Notes: generated from the sequence alone by a model not told the origin. A stretch of 64,000 nucleotides of DNA from Pararhodobacter aggregans (GCF_003075525.1 NZ_QDDR01000008.1:124001-188000); one strand, 5' to 3'; shown: positions 52,017 to 61,661, counted from the stretch's first letter. Translations and numbers: made by a program.

Positions 52017-53536
52017 ACCCATGGCTCGAAGGGGCGCTCTGGGCGCTCGGCATCCTCGTCGTGCTGACGTTGGCGGGGCTCTGGCTGGCCGGGCGCTTTG
52101 CCAAGACGCGGCATGGCAAGGCCTCGAGCGTGCTGCCGCAGGGCTCGGATACCGAATACGACCGCCTGCTGGAGCCGCTGGAGCGCGGGCATCTCGGCCG
52201 CTCTGGGATGCGGCTGGTGCCCGATGAACGCGAGGCGCTGGCCCTGCGCCTGTCGCTGGCCCGCGGCGCCGAGCGCAGCCTCGATCTGATGTATTACATC
52301 TGGGAAGACGACGTGACCGGCCGGCTGCTGGCGGGCGAGGTTCTGGCCGCCGCCGACCGCGGCGTGCGGGTGCGCATGTTGATCGACGACGTGAACCTGA
52401 TCCGCCGGGTGCCGGCCTACCGGGCGCTTGACCGTCACCCCTCGATCGAGGTGCGGCTCTTCAACCCGATCCGCAACCGTGACCGCAGCCTGTTGCGCGG
52501 GCTGGAGATGGTGGTCAACCTGCTGCCCTACAACCGGCGGATGCACAACAAGATGTTCCTGGCCGACAACCGGCTGGCCATCACCGGCGGGCGCAATGTG
52601 GGCGATCCCTATTTCGGGGCGCAGCGCGGGGCAGGGATCACCTTCGACGACCTCGACGTGATCCTGGCCGGGCCGGTGCTGCGCTCGATGGGTGATCTCT
52701 TCGACGCCTTCTGGAACTCGAATGTGGCGCTGCCGGTGCGCTCTCTGCGCATCGGCCGGGCGACCCGGCTGCGCCGCTTCCGCCTCTACCTGCAGCGCTT
52801 CCTCAGCGAGCCGCGCAACAGCAGCCTGATCGAGCGCCTGCGCCTGCCCCCGGCCGAGACGGCGATCGAGAGCCTGGGCATCGAGCGGCTCGACTGGATC
52901 GAGGGGATCGAGTTCATCGGCGACCCGCCGGAAAAGGCGCTGCAACGGCGGCGCGAGGGCTGGATGCCGGGCTCGATCATGCCGGTGGTCCGCTCGGCCA
53001 AGCGCAAGCTGCGCATCATGACGCCCTATCTGGTGCCCGGCAAACGCGGCATGGCGGCGCTGATCGAACTGGCCGGGTCCGGGGTCGAGATCGAGATCGT
53101 GACCAACGGCCTTGGCCGTTCGGACAGCGTGCTGGTCTATGGCGCCTATCGCTGGTATCGCCCGCGGCTGCTGAAGGCCGGGATCCGGCTGATCGAATAC
53201 GCGCGGCCCGACCAGCCGGACACGATGCTGCACGCGAAAAGCTTCATCGTCGATGATGAGCGCGCCTTCGTCGGCTCATTCAATTTCGACCTGCGCTCGG
53301 CCTTCCTGAACACCGAACTGGGCATCCTGTTTGACGATCCCGACCAGATCCGCCGCCTCGACGCCATCATCGACGAGGCCTGCGCGCCGGGGCAGGGCTG
53401 GCGGGTCAGCCGCGACCGACATCTGTTGCTCTGGACCCGGGGCGAGGAACGCACCCATCAGGAACCCGGCACCAATTGGTGGAAACGGGCGCTGACCTTC
53501 TGCATCGGCCATCTGCCGATCCACGGCTTCCTATGA
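52013..53536 (+). CDS. cardiolipin synthase-like phospholipase D family protein
   Basis: A 507-residue protein with one N-terminal membrane helix (residues 5-27) and two HKD motifs: RMHNKMFLADNRLAITGGRN near residue 180 and LHAKSFIVDDERAFVGSFNFD near 410. This arrangement fits ClsC-type cardiolipin synthases or other transphosphatidylases. It is coupled to the EEP gene. Its stop overlaps the convergent aat stop by six bases. Confidence 0.9.
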   Translation: MNPWLEGALWALGILVVLTLAGLWLAGRFAKTRHGKASSVLPQGSDTEYDRLLEPLERGHLGRSGMRLVPDEREALALRLSLARGAERSLDLMYYIWEDDVTGRLLAGEVLAAADRGVRVRMLIDDVNLIRRVPAYRALDRHPSIEVRLFNPIRNRDRSLLRGLEMVVNLLPYNRRMHNKMFLADNRLAITGGRNVGDPYFGAQRGAGITFDDLDVILAGPVLRSMGDLFDAFWNSNVALPVRSLRIGRATRLRRFRLYLQRFLSEPRNSSLIERLRLPPAETAIESLGIERLDWIEGIEFIGDPPEKALQRRREGWMPGSIMPVVRSAKRKLRIMTPYLVPGKRGMAALIELAGSGVEIEIVTNGLGRSDSVLVYGAYRWYRPRLLKAGIRLIEYARPDQPDTMLHAKSFIVDDERAFVGSFNFDLRSAFLNTELGILFDDPDQIRRLDAIIDEACAPGQGWRVSRDRHLLLWTRGEERTHQEPGTNWWKRALTFCIGHLPIHGFL

Positions 53537-54163
53537 CCAGAAGGCCCCGTCCTCGCGGTCGGGATTGACCGGGACGAAGGCCAGATCCGGCCGCGCCTCG
53601 GCCTCCAGCGCCTCGGCCAGCAGGGTGCGGTACGCGTGGCGGGGGATCTCGATCCCGCCCAGGCTCGCCAGATGCGGGGTCAGGTATTGCGTATCGACCA
53701 GCCGGAACCCGCCGCGGCGAAGCCGGGCCATCAGCTCGGCCAGCGCCAGTTTCGAGCCGTCGGTGACCCGGCTGACCATGCTCTCGGCAAAAAAGGCGCC
53801 GCCCAGGGCCAGCCCGTAGACCCCGCCCGCCAGCGTTCCGTCGGGGCTGCGCACCTCGATGGAATGGGCAAGACCCAGCCCGTGCAGCGCCTCGAAGACG
53901 CCGAAGATCTCGGCGTTGATCCAGGTGACGGGACGGTCGGCGCAGGCCCGGACCACGCCCGTGAAATCGCCGTCGCAGGAGAAGCGGAAATGCCCCCGCC
54001 TGCGGCTGCGCGCCAGCGAGCGCGAGGCATGGAACCCCTCGATCGGCAGGATGCCGCGGCGCTTGGGTTCGAACCAGTGGATGTCGGAATCGGTGGCGGT
54101 CTCGGCCATGGGGAAGACCCCGCCCGCATAGGCCCTGACGATCACCTCAGGCGTCAGCCGCAT
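53531..54163 (-). CDS. aat: leucyl/phenylalanyl-tRNA-protein transferase
   Basis: A 210-residue enzyme that adds Leu or Phe to proteins with N-terminal Arg or Lys, marking them for ClpAP degradation. AYAGGVFPMAE, WFEPKRRGILP, VTWINAEIFGVFEALHGLGLAHSIEV and FAESMVSRVTDGSKLAL are all family signatures. The start lies seven bases beyond the repeat of locus 7, with GAGG in between. Confidence 0.94.
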   Translation of the reverse strand: MRLTPEVIVRAYAGGVFPMAETATDSDIHWFEPKRRGILPIEGFHASRSLARSRRRGHFRFSCDGDFTGVVRACADRPVTWINAEIFGVFEALHGLGLAHSIEVRSPDGTLAGGVYGLALGGAFFAESMVSRVTDGSKLALAELMARLRRGGFRLVDTQYLTPHLASLGGIEIPRHAYRTLLAEALEAEARPDLAFVPVNPDREDGAFWS

Positions 54164-54170
54164 TCCGCCT

Positions 54171-54298
54171 CATCTTCGTTCTGAAAATATCCTCGGGAGG
54201 ATTTTCAAGGAGGGTGGAAAACCCTCCTTGAAGCAGGGGGTGCGGGGGGCGGCAGCCCCCCGCCCATTGTATGAACTTGGGGCGGCAGCCCCCCGCTT
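54171..54298 (-). repeat. dispersed structured unit, locus 7 (one unit behind accC)
   Basis: Oriented with accC: GGGGGGCTGCCGCCCC-type hairpin (two copies, 54243-54262 and about 54279-54295), stem TTCAAGGAGGG/CCCTCCTTGAA (54204-54232), tail CGAGGATATTTTCAGAACGA then AGATG. The tail abuts the ribosome binding site of aat. Confidence 0.85.
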
Positions 54299-54312
54299 GC
54301 ACTCGACCCGTC

Positions 54313-55659
54313 TCACCCCAGCTCGTTGGCCAGGAACTTCTCCAGCCAATGGATGTCATAGCGCCCGGCCAGCACATCCGGGTTGTCGAGGAGCGCATCG
54401 AACAAGGGCACCGTGGTGTCGATCCCGTCGATGATCAGCTCGCCCAGGGCGCGTTTCAGCCGGGCCAGCGCCTCGGGCCGGTCGCGGCCGTGGACGATCA
54501 GCTTGCCGATCAGGCTGTCGTAATAGGGCGGGATCCGGTAGCCGGAATAGAGCGCCGAATCCATCCGCACGCCCAGGCCGCCGGGCGCGTGGAAAGTGTT
54601 CACCCGGCCGGGGCTGGGGGTGAAGTTCGGCAGCTTCTCGGCGTTCAGCCGCACCTCGATGGCATGGCCGCGGATCGTCAGATCCTCCTGCCGGAACGAC
54701 AGGCGGTTGCCGGCGGCGACCATGATCTGTTCGCGCACCAGATCGACGCCGAAGATCGCTTCGGTCACCGGATGCTCGACCTGCAGCCGGGTGTTCATCT
54801 CGATGAAATAGAACTCGCCGTCCTCGAACAGGAATTCGACGGTGCCGGCGCCCGAATACTGCATCTTGCCGATGGCATTGGCGCAGATCGCGCCGATGCG
54901 GGCGCGCTGTTCCTCGGTGATGACCGGGCCGGGTGCCTCTTCCAGCACCTTCTGGTGGCGGCGCTGCAGCGAGCAGTCGCGTTCGCCCAGATGCACCGCG
55001 CCGCCCTTGCCGTCACCGAAGACCTGGATCTCGATATGGCGCGGCTTCTGCAGGTATTTCTCGATATAGACCTCGTCGTTGCCGAAGGCGGCCTTCGCCT
55101 CGGAGCGCGCGGTGCGGAAGGCGATTTCCAGCTCGGCCTCGGACTTGGCGACCTTCATGCCGCGCCCGCCGCCACCCGCCGTGGCCTTGATGATGACCGG
55201 ATAGCCCATCTCGCCCGCCGTCTTCTTGGCGGTTTCCATGTCCGGCACGCCGCCGGGCGAGCCCGGCACAACCGGGATCCCCAGCGCCTTGGCGGTGTCC
55301 TTGGCGGTGATCTTGTCGCCCATCTGGCGGATGTGCTCGGCCCGGGGGCCGATGAAGGTCAGGTCGTGATCCTCGACCATCTGCACGAAATTGGCGTTTT
55401 CCGACAGGAAGCCATAGCCCGGGTGGATCGCCTGGGCGCCGGTGATCTCGCAGGCCGAGATGATCGCCGCCATATGCAGATAGCTGTCGACCGAGGGGGC
55501 GGGGCCGATGCAGATCGCCTCGTCGGCCATGCGGACATGCATGGCGTCGGCATCGGCGGTCGAATGCACGGCGACCGACTGGATGCCCATCTCGCGGCAG
55601 GCGCGGATGACGCGCAGCGCGATCTCGCCCCGGTTCGCGATGAGGATTTTGTCGAACAT
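54313..55659 (-). CDS. accC: acetyl-CoA carboxylase, biotin carboxylase subunit
   Basis: A 448-residue ATP-grasp enzyme that carboxylates the biotin of AccB at the entry of fatty acid synthesis. The N-terminus [20 protein letters not shown], the glycine-rich ATP loop [14 protein letters not shown] near residue 160 and [26 protein letters not shown] near 280 are textbook. It follows accB by ten bases and forms an accBC operon. Confidence 0.96.
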   Translation of the reverse strand: MFDKILIANRGEIALRVIRACREMGIQSVAVHSTADADAMHVRMADEAICIGPAPSVDSYLHMAAIISACEITGAQAIHPGYGFLSENANFVQMVEDHDLTFIGPRAEHIRQMGDKITAKDTAKALGIPVVPGSPGGVPDMETAKKTAGEMGYPVIIKATAGGGGRGMKVAKSEAELEIAFRTARSEAKAAFGNDEVYIEKYLQKPRHIEIQVFGDGKGGAVHLGERDCSLQRRHQKVLEEAPGPVITEEQRARIGAICANAIGKMQYSGAGTVEFLFEDGEFYFIEMNTRLQVEHPVTEAIFGVDLVREQIMVAAGNRLSFRQEDLTIRGHAIEVRLNAEKLPNFTPSPGRVNTFHAPGGLGVRMDSALYSGYRIPPYYDSLIGKLIVHGRDRPEALARLKRALGELIIDGIDTTVPLFDALLDNPDVLAGRYDIHWLEKFLANELG

Positions 55660-55669
55660 TGCCAGGGCC

Positions 55670-56164
55670 TTATTCGATGATCATCAGGGGCGCGCCGTAT
55701 TCAACGGGCGTGCCATCGGTCACCAGGATGCGCTTGACCACGCCCGAGGCCGGGGCCGGAATGTGGTTCATGGTCTTCATCGCCTCGATGATCAGCACGG
55801 TCTGCCCGGCGCTGACCTGCTGGCCGACGGCGACGAAGGGATCGGCGCCCGGTTCGGCCGCGAGATAGGCCGTGCCCACCATCGGCGAGGAGACGGCGCC
55901 GGGATGGTCGGCCGGATCGGCCGAGGCCGGAGCGGCGGCTGCTGCTGCCGGGGCCGAGGGCGCGGCCGAGGGCGCCGCGGCCGGGGCCGCGTAGCTGACC
56001 GGCGCCGCCTGGACGATCTGCGATTGCTTGGCAACCTTGACGTTCAGCGTGTCATTCTCGCCGTATTCGCGCTTGACCGAGATCTCGGTCAGCTCGTTCT
56101 GGTTCAGAAGTTCCGCCAATGCCTTGATGAAGGCGACGTCGGAGGTGATGTGATCTTTGCTCAT
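55670..56164 (-). CDS. accB: acetyl-CoA carboxylase, biotin carboxyl carrier protein
   Basis: A 164-residue carrier. An N-terminal helical part (residues 1-50) is joined by a long Ala/Pro linker (about 55-90) to the biotinyl domain, with the biotinylated Lys in [13 protein letters not shown] (usual form EAMKMMN; here Met is replaced by Thr after the Lys). ATG 56164 has GAGG six bases upstream and is preferred to 56170. Confidence 0.94.
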   Translation of the reverse strand: MSKDHITSDVAFIKALAELLNQNELTEISVKREYGENDTLNVKVAKQSQIVQAAPVSYAAPAAAPSAAPSAPAAAAAAPASADPADHPGAVSSPMVGTAYLAAEPGADPFVAVGQQVSAGQTVLIIEAMKTMNHIPAPASGVVKRILVTDGTPVEYGAPLMIIE

Positions 56165-56374
56165 GGACATCCTCGTTGCGGCGGGTGCTGTCCCGGCCTG
56201 CGATGTTGTCTGACGCGTCCCGCGTTGTGCCGCGGGGTTATACGTCAGGCCCCGTCGCGTGAAAAGTGCCATTCTCCCGGTCGGGGATTCCATCGGCGCG
56301 CGCGGGGTCGGGCGGCGGCGCTTGCGTGCCGGTCGGCCGCATGGTGTAACAGCGGGATCGAGGAGGCAAGGGCC

Positions 56375-57706
56375 ATGCCCAGACCCGCACCCAGACCCGC
56401 CTTGTCCGGCACGCGCATCCGCGCCCTGCGCACCGCGCGGCGGCTGGGGCAGGCGGATCTGGCGCGGATGGCCGGGGTCTCGCCTTCCTACCTCAACCTC
56501 ATAGAACACAACCGCCGCCGGGCGTCGGCCCCGGTGCTGGAGGCCATCGCCAGGGCCCTGCAGATCCCGGCCGAGGCGCTGGACGAACGGGCGGGCGACG
56601 CGCAGATCCAGGCCCTGCGCACCGCCGCCGCCCGGGCCCAGCCCGGCACCGAGCCCGAGGTCGACCGCGCCGATGAACTGGTCGGCCGTTTCCCCGGCTG
56701 GGCGGCACTGCTGGCGCAATTGCAGACCCTGGCCGAGGCGCAGGAGCGGATCATCGAGCGGCTCTCCGACCGGATGGCGCATGACCCGAATCTCTCGGCC
56801 TCGCTGCACGAGATCGTCTCGGCGGTGACCTCGGTTCAATCCACCGCCGCGATTCTGGCCGAATCCGAGGATCTTGAGCCCGAGTGGCGGGCGCTCTTCC
56901 ACCGCAACGTTCACGATGATTCCGTGCGGCTGGCCAATGCCGCCGAGGCGCTTGTCGCCTTCCTCGACACGTCGAGCGAGGAAACCGGCCTCGCCGCCCC
57001 GCAGGAGGAGCTGGAAAGCTGGCTCGAGCGGCAGGGCTTCCACGTCGCCGCGGTCGAAGCGGGCGGCGATTGGGCGGCGCTGATCGCCGGGCAGGCGGAA
57101 CTCGCCTCGGCCGCGGCGCGCAGTCTGGCCGAGGATTGGCTGGCCCGCGCCCATGAGGATGCCCGCGCCCTGCCGCTGGGGCGGCTGATGCCGGTGCTGG
57201 TGCGGGTCTTCACCGCCGGGGCCGGTTTCGCGCCCGAGGAACTGGCGCGGCATTTCGGCGTCGGCTTGGCGCAGCTGTTCCGGCGGCTGGCGACGCTGCC
57301 GCCCGAACCGGGGATCCCGCGCTTCGGGCTGGCGATCTGCGACGGGTCGGGCACGCTGACCTTCCGCCGCCCGATCGAGGGCTTCCAGCTGCCGCGCTTC
57401 GGCGGTGCCTGCCCGCTCTGGCCGCTTTACGAGGCGCTGTTGCGGCCCGACCGTCCGGTGCGCGCCCCGGTGGAATTCGCCGGTCGCCCGCCGGGGCGGT
57501 TCATCGCCCATGCCGTGGCAGGCGCCCGCGACCCGCTGCGGTTCGAGCCGCCCTTCGTCTGGGAGGCCAGCATGCTGGTCACGCCCGCCTCGGTCGCAGG
57601 CGGCGCGGCCGAGGGCGAGGCGGTGCGGGCGCTGGGATCGAGCTGCCGGGTCTGCCCGCGCGAGTTCTGCCCGGGGCGGCGCGAACCCTCGATCGTCTCG
57701 GGCTGA
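56375..57706 (+). CDS. XRE-type short-chain fatty acyl-CoA regulator (ScfR/PccR family)
   Basis: A 443-residue regulator with an N-terminal Cro/CI HTH (residues 10-65, IRALRTARRLGQADLARMAG, SYLNLIEHNRR) and a long ligand-binding part ending in the DUF2083 domain with the Cys cluster CRVCPREFCPGR. Family members such as PccR of Rhodobacter sphaeroides respond to short-chain acyl-CoAs and activate propionyl-CoA or acetate/glyoxylate genes. AGGAGG lies eight bases before the ATG. It stands beside accB-accC and upstream of a signalling cassette; whether it controls either is not visible. Confidence 0.88.
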   Translation: MPRPAPRPALSGTRIRALRTARRLGQADLARMAGVSPSYLNLIEHNRRRASAPVLEAIARALQIPAEALDERAGDAQIQALRTAAARAQPGTEPEVDRADELVGRFPGWAALLAQLQTLAEAQERIIERLSDRMAHDPNLSASLHEIVSAVTSVQSTAAILAESEDLEPEWRALFHRNVHDDSVRLANAAEALVAFLDTSSEETGLAAPQEELESWLERQGFHVAAVEAGGDWAALIAGQAELASAAARSLAEDWLARAHEDARALPLGRLMPVLVRVFTAGAGFAPEELARHFGVGLAQLFRRLATLPPEPGIPRFGLAICDGSGTLTFRRPIEGFQLPRFGGACPLWPLYEALLRPDRPVRAPVEFAGRPPGRFIAHAVAGARDPLRFEPPFVWEASMLVTPASVAGGAAEGEAVRALGSSCRVCPREFCPGRREPSIVSG

Positions 57707-57827
57707 GGGGCAGGGCGCGCCGCCTCACGCAGCCTTTGACAGCTTTGTGAATTGCCGCGATAGTTTCCGGGGCAGGCCGGCCGGGAGGGACGCGCCGCCC
57801 GGGTGGACCACCGGGGAGGACCATCGC

Positions 57828-58271
57828 ATGAGCCACGACGGGGCCGAAGCCTCGGGGGGCGGCGGCACGGCGTCGATGGCGCCGCTGCCGGGCAGGCGCG
57901 GCGTCGGACGCCGCGTGCTGGTGGTCGAGGACGAGCCCAACATCTCGGAAGCGATCCGTTTCATCCTGCGCCGCGACGGCTGGGAGGTGGCGATCGAGGC
58001 CACCGGCACCGGCGCGCTGGCCCGCATCCGGGCCGAGGTGCCCGATCTGGTGATCCTGGACGTGATGCTGCCCGGCGCCAGCGGCTTCGACATCCTGCGC
58101 GCCTTGCGCGGCCAGCCGGGCACCGCTCCCCTGCCGGTGATCCTGCTGACCGCCAAGGGCTCGGCCCAGGTGCGCGAACAGGCGATGGCGGCGGGCGCCT
58201 CGATGTTCATCGCCAAACCCTTTGCCAATGCCGAATTGCTGGCTGCGGTGCGCCAGCTGGTCGGTGTATGA
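57828..58271 (+). CDS. single-domain response regulator
   Basis: A 147-residue protein: a 35-residue Gly-rich leader, then a receiver domain with VLVVEDEPNISEAIRF, phospho-acceptor Asp in LVILDVMLPGASGFD (about residue 77) and Lys in FIAKPFAN. No output domain follows. GGGGAGGA precedes the ATG. It leads a three-gene cassette ending with a symporter-kinase and is probably its phosphorylation partner. Confidence 0.88.
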   Translation: MSHDGAEASGGGGTASMAPLPGRRGVGRRVLVVEDEPNISEAIRFILRRDGWEVAIEATGTGALARIRAEVPDLVILDVMLPGASGFDILRALRGQPGTAPLPVILLTAKGSAQVREQAMAAGASMFIAKPFANAELLAAVRQLVGV

Positions 58272-58278
58272 TCGGCGC

Positions 58279-58575
58279 ATGAAGCCGCCCCGCGCCCCCC
58301 TGTTCCTCCAACGCGAGACCTATCGCCGCCGTCGCATCATGGATGCCGCGCGGATCCTGCCGGTGGTGGGCTTCGTGCTGATCCTGCTGCCGGTGCTCTG
58401 GACCCGGGGGCGGGCGCTGAGCACGGCGGCAGAGGCGGTCTATCTGTTCGTGCTCTGGCTGGTGCTGGTACTGGCGGCGGCGGCGCTGTCGCGGCCCCTG
58501 CGCGCGGCGCTGAAGCGCGATGCCGAGGCGGCCGAGCGGCGGGCCAGCCCCGCCCCCGATGAGGGCGCGCCATGA
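58279..58575 (+). CDS. small two-helix membrane protein
   Basis: A 98-residue protein with a basic N-terminus (MKPPRAPLFLQRETYRRRR), two hydrophobic helices (residues 25-40 and 52-72) and a charged tail. It starts seven bases after the receiver gene and overlaps the kinase start by four bases. Small two-helix proteins (DUF4212 type) accompany solute:sodium symporters, so it may be a subunit of the symporter-kinase; the sequence match itself is weak. Confidence 0.7.
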   Translation: MKPPRAPLFLQRETYRRRRIMDAARILPVVGFVLILLPVLWTRGRALSTAAEAVYLFVLWLVLVLAAAALSRPLRAALKRDAEAAERRASPAPDEGAP

Positions 58576-61310
58576 CCCTCAACATCCTGGTCCCGGCGGC
58601 GCTGGCCTATGTGATCTTCCTGTTCACCATCGCCTCGCTGGCCGAACGCCGGGCCGAGGCGCTGCGCGCCAGCGGGCGGCAGGCCCGGTTCCTGCGCTCG
58701 CCCCTGGTCTATACGCTGTCGCTGTCGGTCTATTGCACGGCCTGGACGTTCTACGGTGCGGTGGGCTATGCGGCGCGCTCGGGCCTCGAATTCATGACCA
58801 TCTACCTGGGCCCGACGCTGGTCTTCGTCGGCTGGTGGTGGCTTCTGCGGAAGCTGGTCAGGATCGGCAAGGCGCAGCGCGTGACCTCCATCGCCGACCT
58901 GATCTCGTCGCGCTATGGCAAGTCGAACGCGGTCGGCGTCATCGTCACGGTGATCGCGGTCATCGCCACCACGCCCTATATCGCCCTGCAGCTGCAATCC
59001 ATCGCCCTCAGCTTCGGCGCCTTCACCGCGGGCGAGACGCTGGCGCCGCAGCAACTTGCGATGTGGGTGGCGGTGGGTCTGGCGCTGTTCACCATCCTTT
59101 TCGGCACCCGGAACCTCGATTCCAACGAGCAGCACCACGGTGTCGTCACCGCCATCGCGGTCGAGGCGGTGGTCAAGCTGGTGGCGCTCTTGGCGGTGGG
59201 GATCTGGGTGGTCTGGGGCCTGGCCGAGGGGCCCACCGACATGCTGGCCCGCATCGCGCAGGCCGAGCGGCCGGAATGGGCCATCGAACCCGGACGCTGG
59301 ATGGGGCTGACCTTTCTGGCGGGCGTGGCGATCCTGACCCTGCCGCGCATGTTCCAGGTCATGGTGGTCGAGAACGCCGACGAGAGCCATCTCGCCGTCG
59401 CCTCCTGGGCCTTTCCGCTCTATCTGATGGCGATGAGCCTCTTCGTGCTGCCCATTGCCGCGGCGGGGCTGATGCTGCTGCCGGAAGGATCGAACCCCGA
59501 CCTCTTCGTGCTGACCCTGCCGCATGCGCTGGGACAGAACGGTCTGGCGATGCTGGCCTTCCTGGGGGGATTTTCCGCCGCCACCTCGATGGTCATCATC
59601 GCCGCGATTGCGCTGGCGACGATGGTGTCGAACCATATCGTCGTGCCGATGTGGCTGGCGTCCCGCCAGCGCGCCGCCGACCGGGGGCTGGCGCCCGCGC
59701 GCGATGCCAGCGACATGCGGGGGCTTGTGCTGAACGCGCGCCGTCTGTCCATCGGTGTGATCCTGGGGCTGGGTTACCTCTATTTCGCCATCTCGGGCGG
59801 GTCACGGGCGCTCGCCGCCATCGGCCTCATCTCGTTCGCCGGCATGGCGCAGGTGCTGCCCGCGCTGATCGGCGCGCTCTATTGGCGGGGCGCGAGCCGC
59901 ATCGGCGCCGCGGCGGGGCTGGTGGTGGGCGGGCTTGCCTGGCTCTACACGCTGTTCCTGCCGTCCTTCGGTCCGGGCGTGATCCTCGGCGCCGAGCTGA
60001 TGGCCGAGGGGCCCTTGGGCATCGGCTGGCTGAGGCCGCACGCGCTTTTCGGGGTCGAGGGGCTGGACCCGCTGCTGCACGCGCTCTTCTGGTCGCTGGC
60101 GCTCAACGCCACCGCCTTCATCACCGGCTCGCTGCTGAGTTTCCCCAGCCCGGTGGAACGCGTGCAATCGGCGCAATTCGTCAATGTCTACGACATCGGC
60201 CAGGGCGACGAGAGCCCCGGCGCCCGCGGCTGGTCGCGCGAGGCGGCCGAGAACGAGGCCGAGGATCTGCTGGCCATGTCCCAGCGCATCCTGGGCGCGG
60301 CCGAGGCGCAGAGCTTTTTCGAGGCCCAGACCCGCGGCCAGGGCAAGGCGGGGTTCCTGCCCGACCCGACGCCCGATTTCCTCGACAAGCTGGAGCGCGA
60401 GCTGGCGGGCTCGGTCGGCGCGGCCACGGCGCATGCGATGATCGCCCAGATCGTCGGCGGGCGGCTGGTGACGGTCGATGACCTGATGGCCGTGGCCTCG
60501 GAAACCGCGATGATCATGGAGCATTCGGCCCAGCTGGAGGCGAAGTCCGAGGAACTGGCCCGCACCGCCCGCCAGCTGCGCGAAGCCAATGAGCTTTTGC
60601 AAAAGCTCTCGGTGCAGAAGGACAGTTTCCTCAGCCAGATCAGCCATGAACTCCGGACGCCGATGACCTCGATCCGGGCCTTTTCCGAGATCCTGATGGA
60701 CGACGAGGTGACCGGCGACGAGATCACCCGCTACGCCCGCATCATCCACGACGAATCGATCCGGCTGACCCGGCTGCTTGATGACCTGCTGGACCTGAGC
60801 GTGCTGGAGAACGGGCAGGTCAATCTCGACATACAGCGGGCCCTGCTGGGCGATCTGATCGACCGGGCGCTGATGGCCTCGAATTCGGTTCTGCCGCACC
60901 GCCACTTCACCCTGCGCCGCCAGAGCGCGGATGAAGAGATCGCGCTCAGCACCGATATCGGCCGGCTGACGCAGGTGTTCATCAATGTGGTGTCGAACGC
61001 CCGGAAATATTGCGATGCGACGGCGCCGGAGCTGCGCATCGCCGTGCGCCAGCGGGGCGGCAAGGTGGTGGTCGATTTCATCGACAACGGTTCGGGGATC
61101 CCCAAGAAGAGCCAGATGCTGATCTTCGAGAAATTCGCCCGGCTGACCGATACCCATCAGGCCGGCGGCGCGGGCCTCGGCCTCGCCATCTGCCGGGAGA
61201 TCATGCACAATCTGGGCGGCGACATCGCCTATCTGCCGGGCCAGGGGGGCGCCGCCTTCCGCGTGAGCTTCCCGGCGCGGCTGGAGGCCCGGGCGCGGGC
61301 TGCTGAATAG
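58572..61310 (+). CDS. solute:sodium symporter-histidine kinase fusion
   Basis: A 912-residue sensor. Residues 1-540 form a complete SSS/PutP-like transporter of about 13 helices (FYGAVGYAARSGLEF, then FGTRNLDSNEQHHGVV near 180). A coiled coil near residue 650 leads to HisKA with the phospho-His in SQISHELRTPMTSIRAF (about 692) and a HATPase domain with VSNARKY, DNGSGIP and GAGLGLAI. This is the CbrA type of architecture, in which a transporter domain senses or carries a nutrient such as an amino or organic acid. A double structured unit follows. Confidence 0.93.
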   Translation: MTLNILVPAALAYVIFLFTIASLAERRAEALRASGRQARFLRSPLVYTLSLSVYCTAWTFYGAVGYAARSGLEFMTIYLGPTLVFVGWWWLLRKLVRIGKAQRVTSIADLISSRYGKSNAVGVIVTVIAVIATTPYIALQLQSIALSFGAFTAGETLAPQQLAMWVAVGLALFTILFGTRNLDSNEQHHGVVTAIAVEAVVKLVALLAVGIWVVWGLAEGPTDMLARIAQAERPEWAIEPGRWMGLTFLAGVAILTLPRMFQVMVVENADESHLAVASWAFPLYLMAMSLFVLPIAAAGLMLLPEGSNPDLFVLTLPHALGQNGLAMLAFLGGFSAATSMVIIAAIALATMVSNHIVVPMWLASRQRAADRGLAPARDASDMRGLVLNARRLSIGVILGLGYLYFAISGGSRALAAIGLISFAGMAQVLPALIGALYWRGASRIGAAAGLVVGGLAWLYTLFLPSFGPGVILGAELMAEGPLGIGWLRPHALFGVEGLDPLLHALFWSLALNATAFITGSLLSFPSPVERVQSAQFVNVYDIGQGDESPGARGWSREAAENEAEDLLAMSQRILGAAEAQSFFEAQTRGQGKAGFLPDPTPDFLDKLERELAGSVGAATAHAMIAQIVGGRLVTVDDLMAVASETAMIMEHSAQLEAKSEELARTARQLREANELLQKLSVQKDSFLSQISHELRTPMTSIRAFSEILMDDEVTGDEITRYARIIHDESIRLTRLLDDLLDLSVLENGQVNLDIQRALLGDLIDRALMASNSVLPHRHFTLRRQSADEEIALSTDIGRLTQVFINVVSNARKYCDATAPELRIAVRQRGGKVVVDFIDNGSGIPKKSQMLIFEKFARLTDTHQAGGAGLGLAICREIMHNLGGDIAYLPGQGGAAFRVSFPARLEARARAAE

Positions 61311-61324
61311 GGTCGGACGGGTGG

Positions 61325-61658
61325 GGAGGGGGCGGGGGGCCAGCCCCCTCGACTCCCGGCCGCGCCAAGGGCGCGGCGTTCGCGGCCGAAACGCGCCACT
61401 GGCGCGTTTCCGAGACGCCGCTCACCCCCCGCCAAAGGGGACCCTCGGGCCCCCTTTGGAAACCCCCGAGGATATTTGAAGAACAAAGATGAAGGTTAAG
61501 AGGGTACTAGGCCCCATCTTTGTTCTTCAAATATCCTCGGGGGGTGAATTGGCCGTCAGGCCAAGAGGGGGGCAGAAAGCCCCCCTTCTTCGGCGCGGCG
61601 GCACGCCGCGCCGCTGGTCGCCCGAGGCGCCCGCGTCAGCGGGGGGCGAGGGCGAAAA
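61325..61658. repeat. dispersed structured unit, locus 8 (two units tail to tail)
   Basis: The clearest copy: the tail at 61463-61491 and its partner at 61515-61543 are a perfect 29-base inverted repeat around a 23-base loop. The left unit follows the kinase gene in its sense, the right unit follows hemF in the minus sense. Right-hand stems include TTGGCC/GGCCAA where other loci have TGCCC/GGGCA, and GGGGGGC/GCCCCCC. Confidence 0.9.
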
Positions 61659-61661
61659 CCC

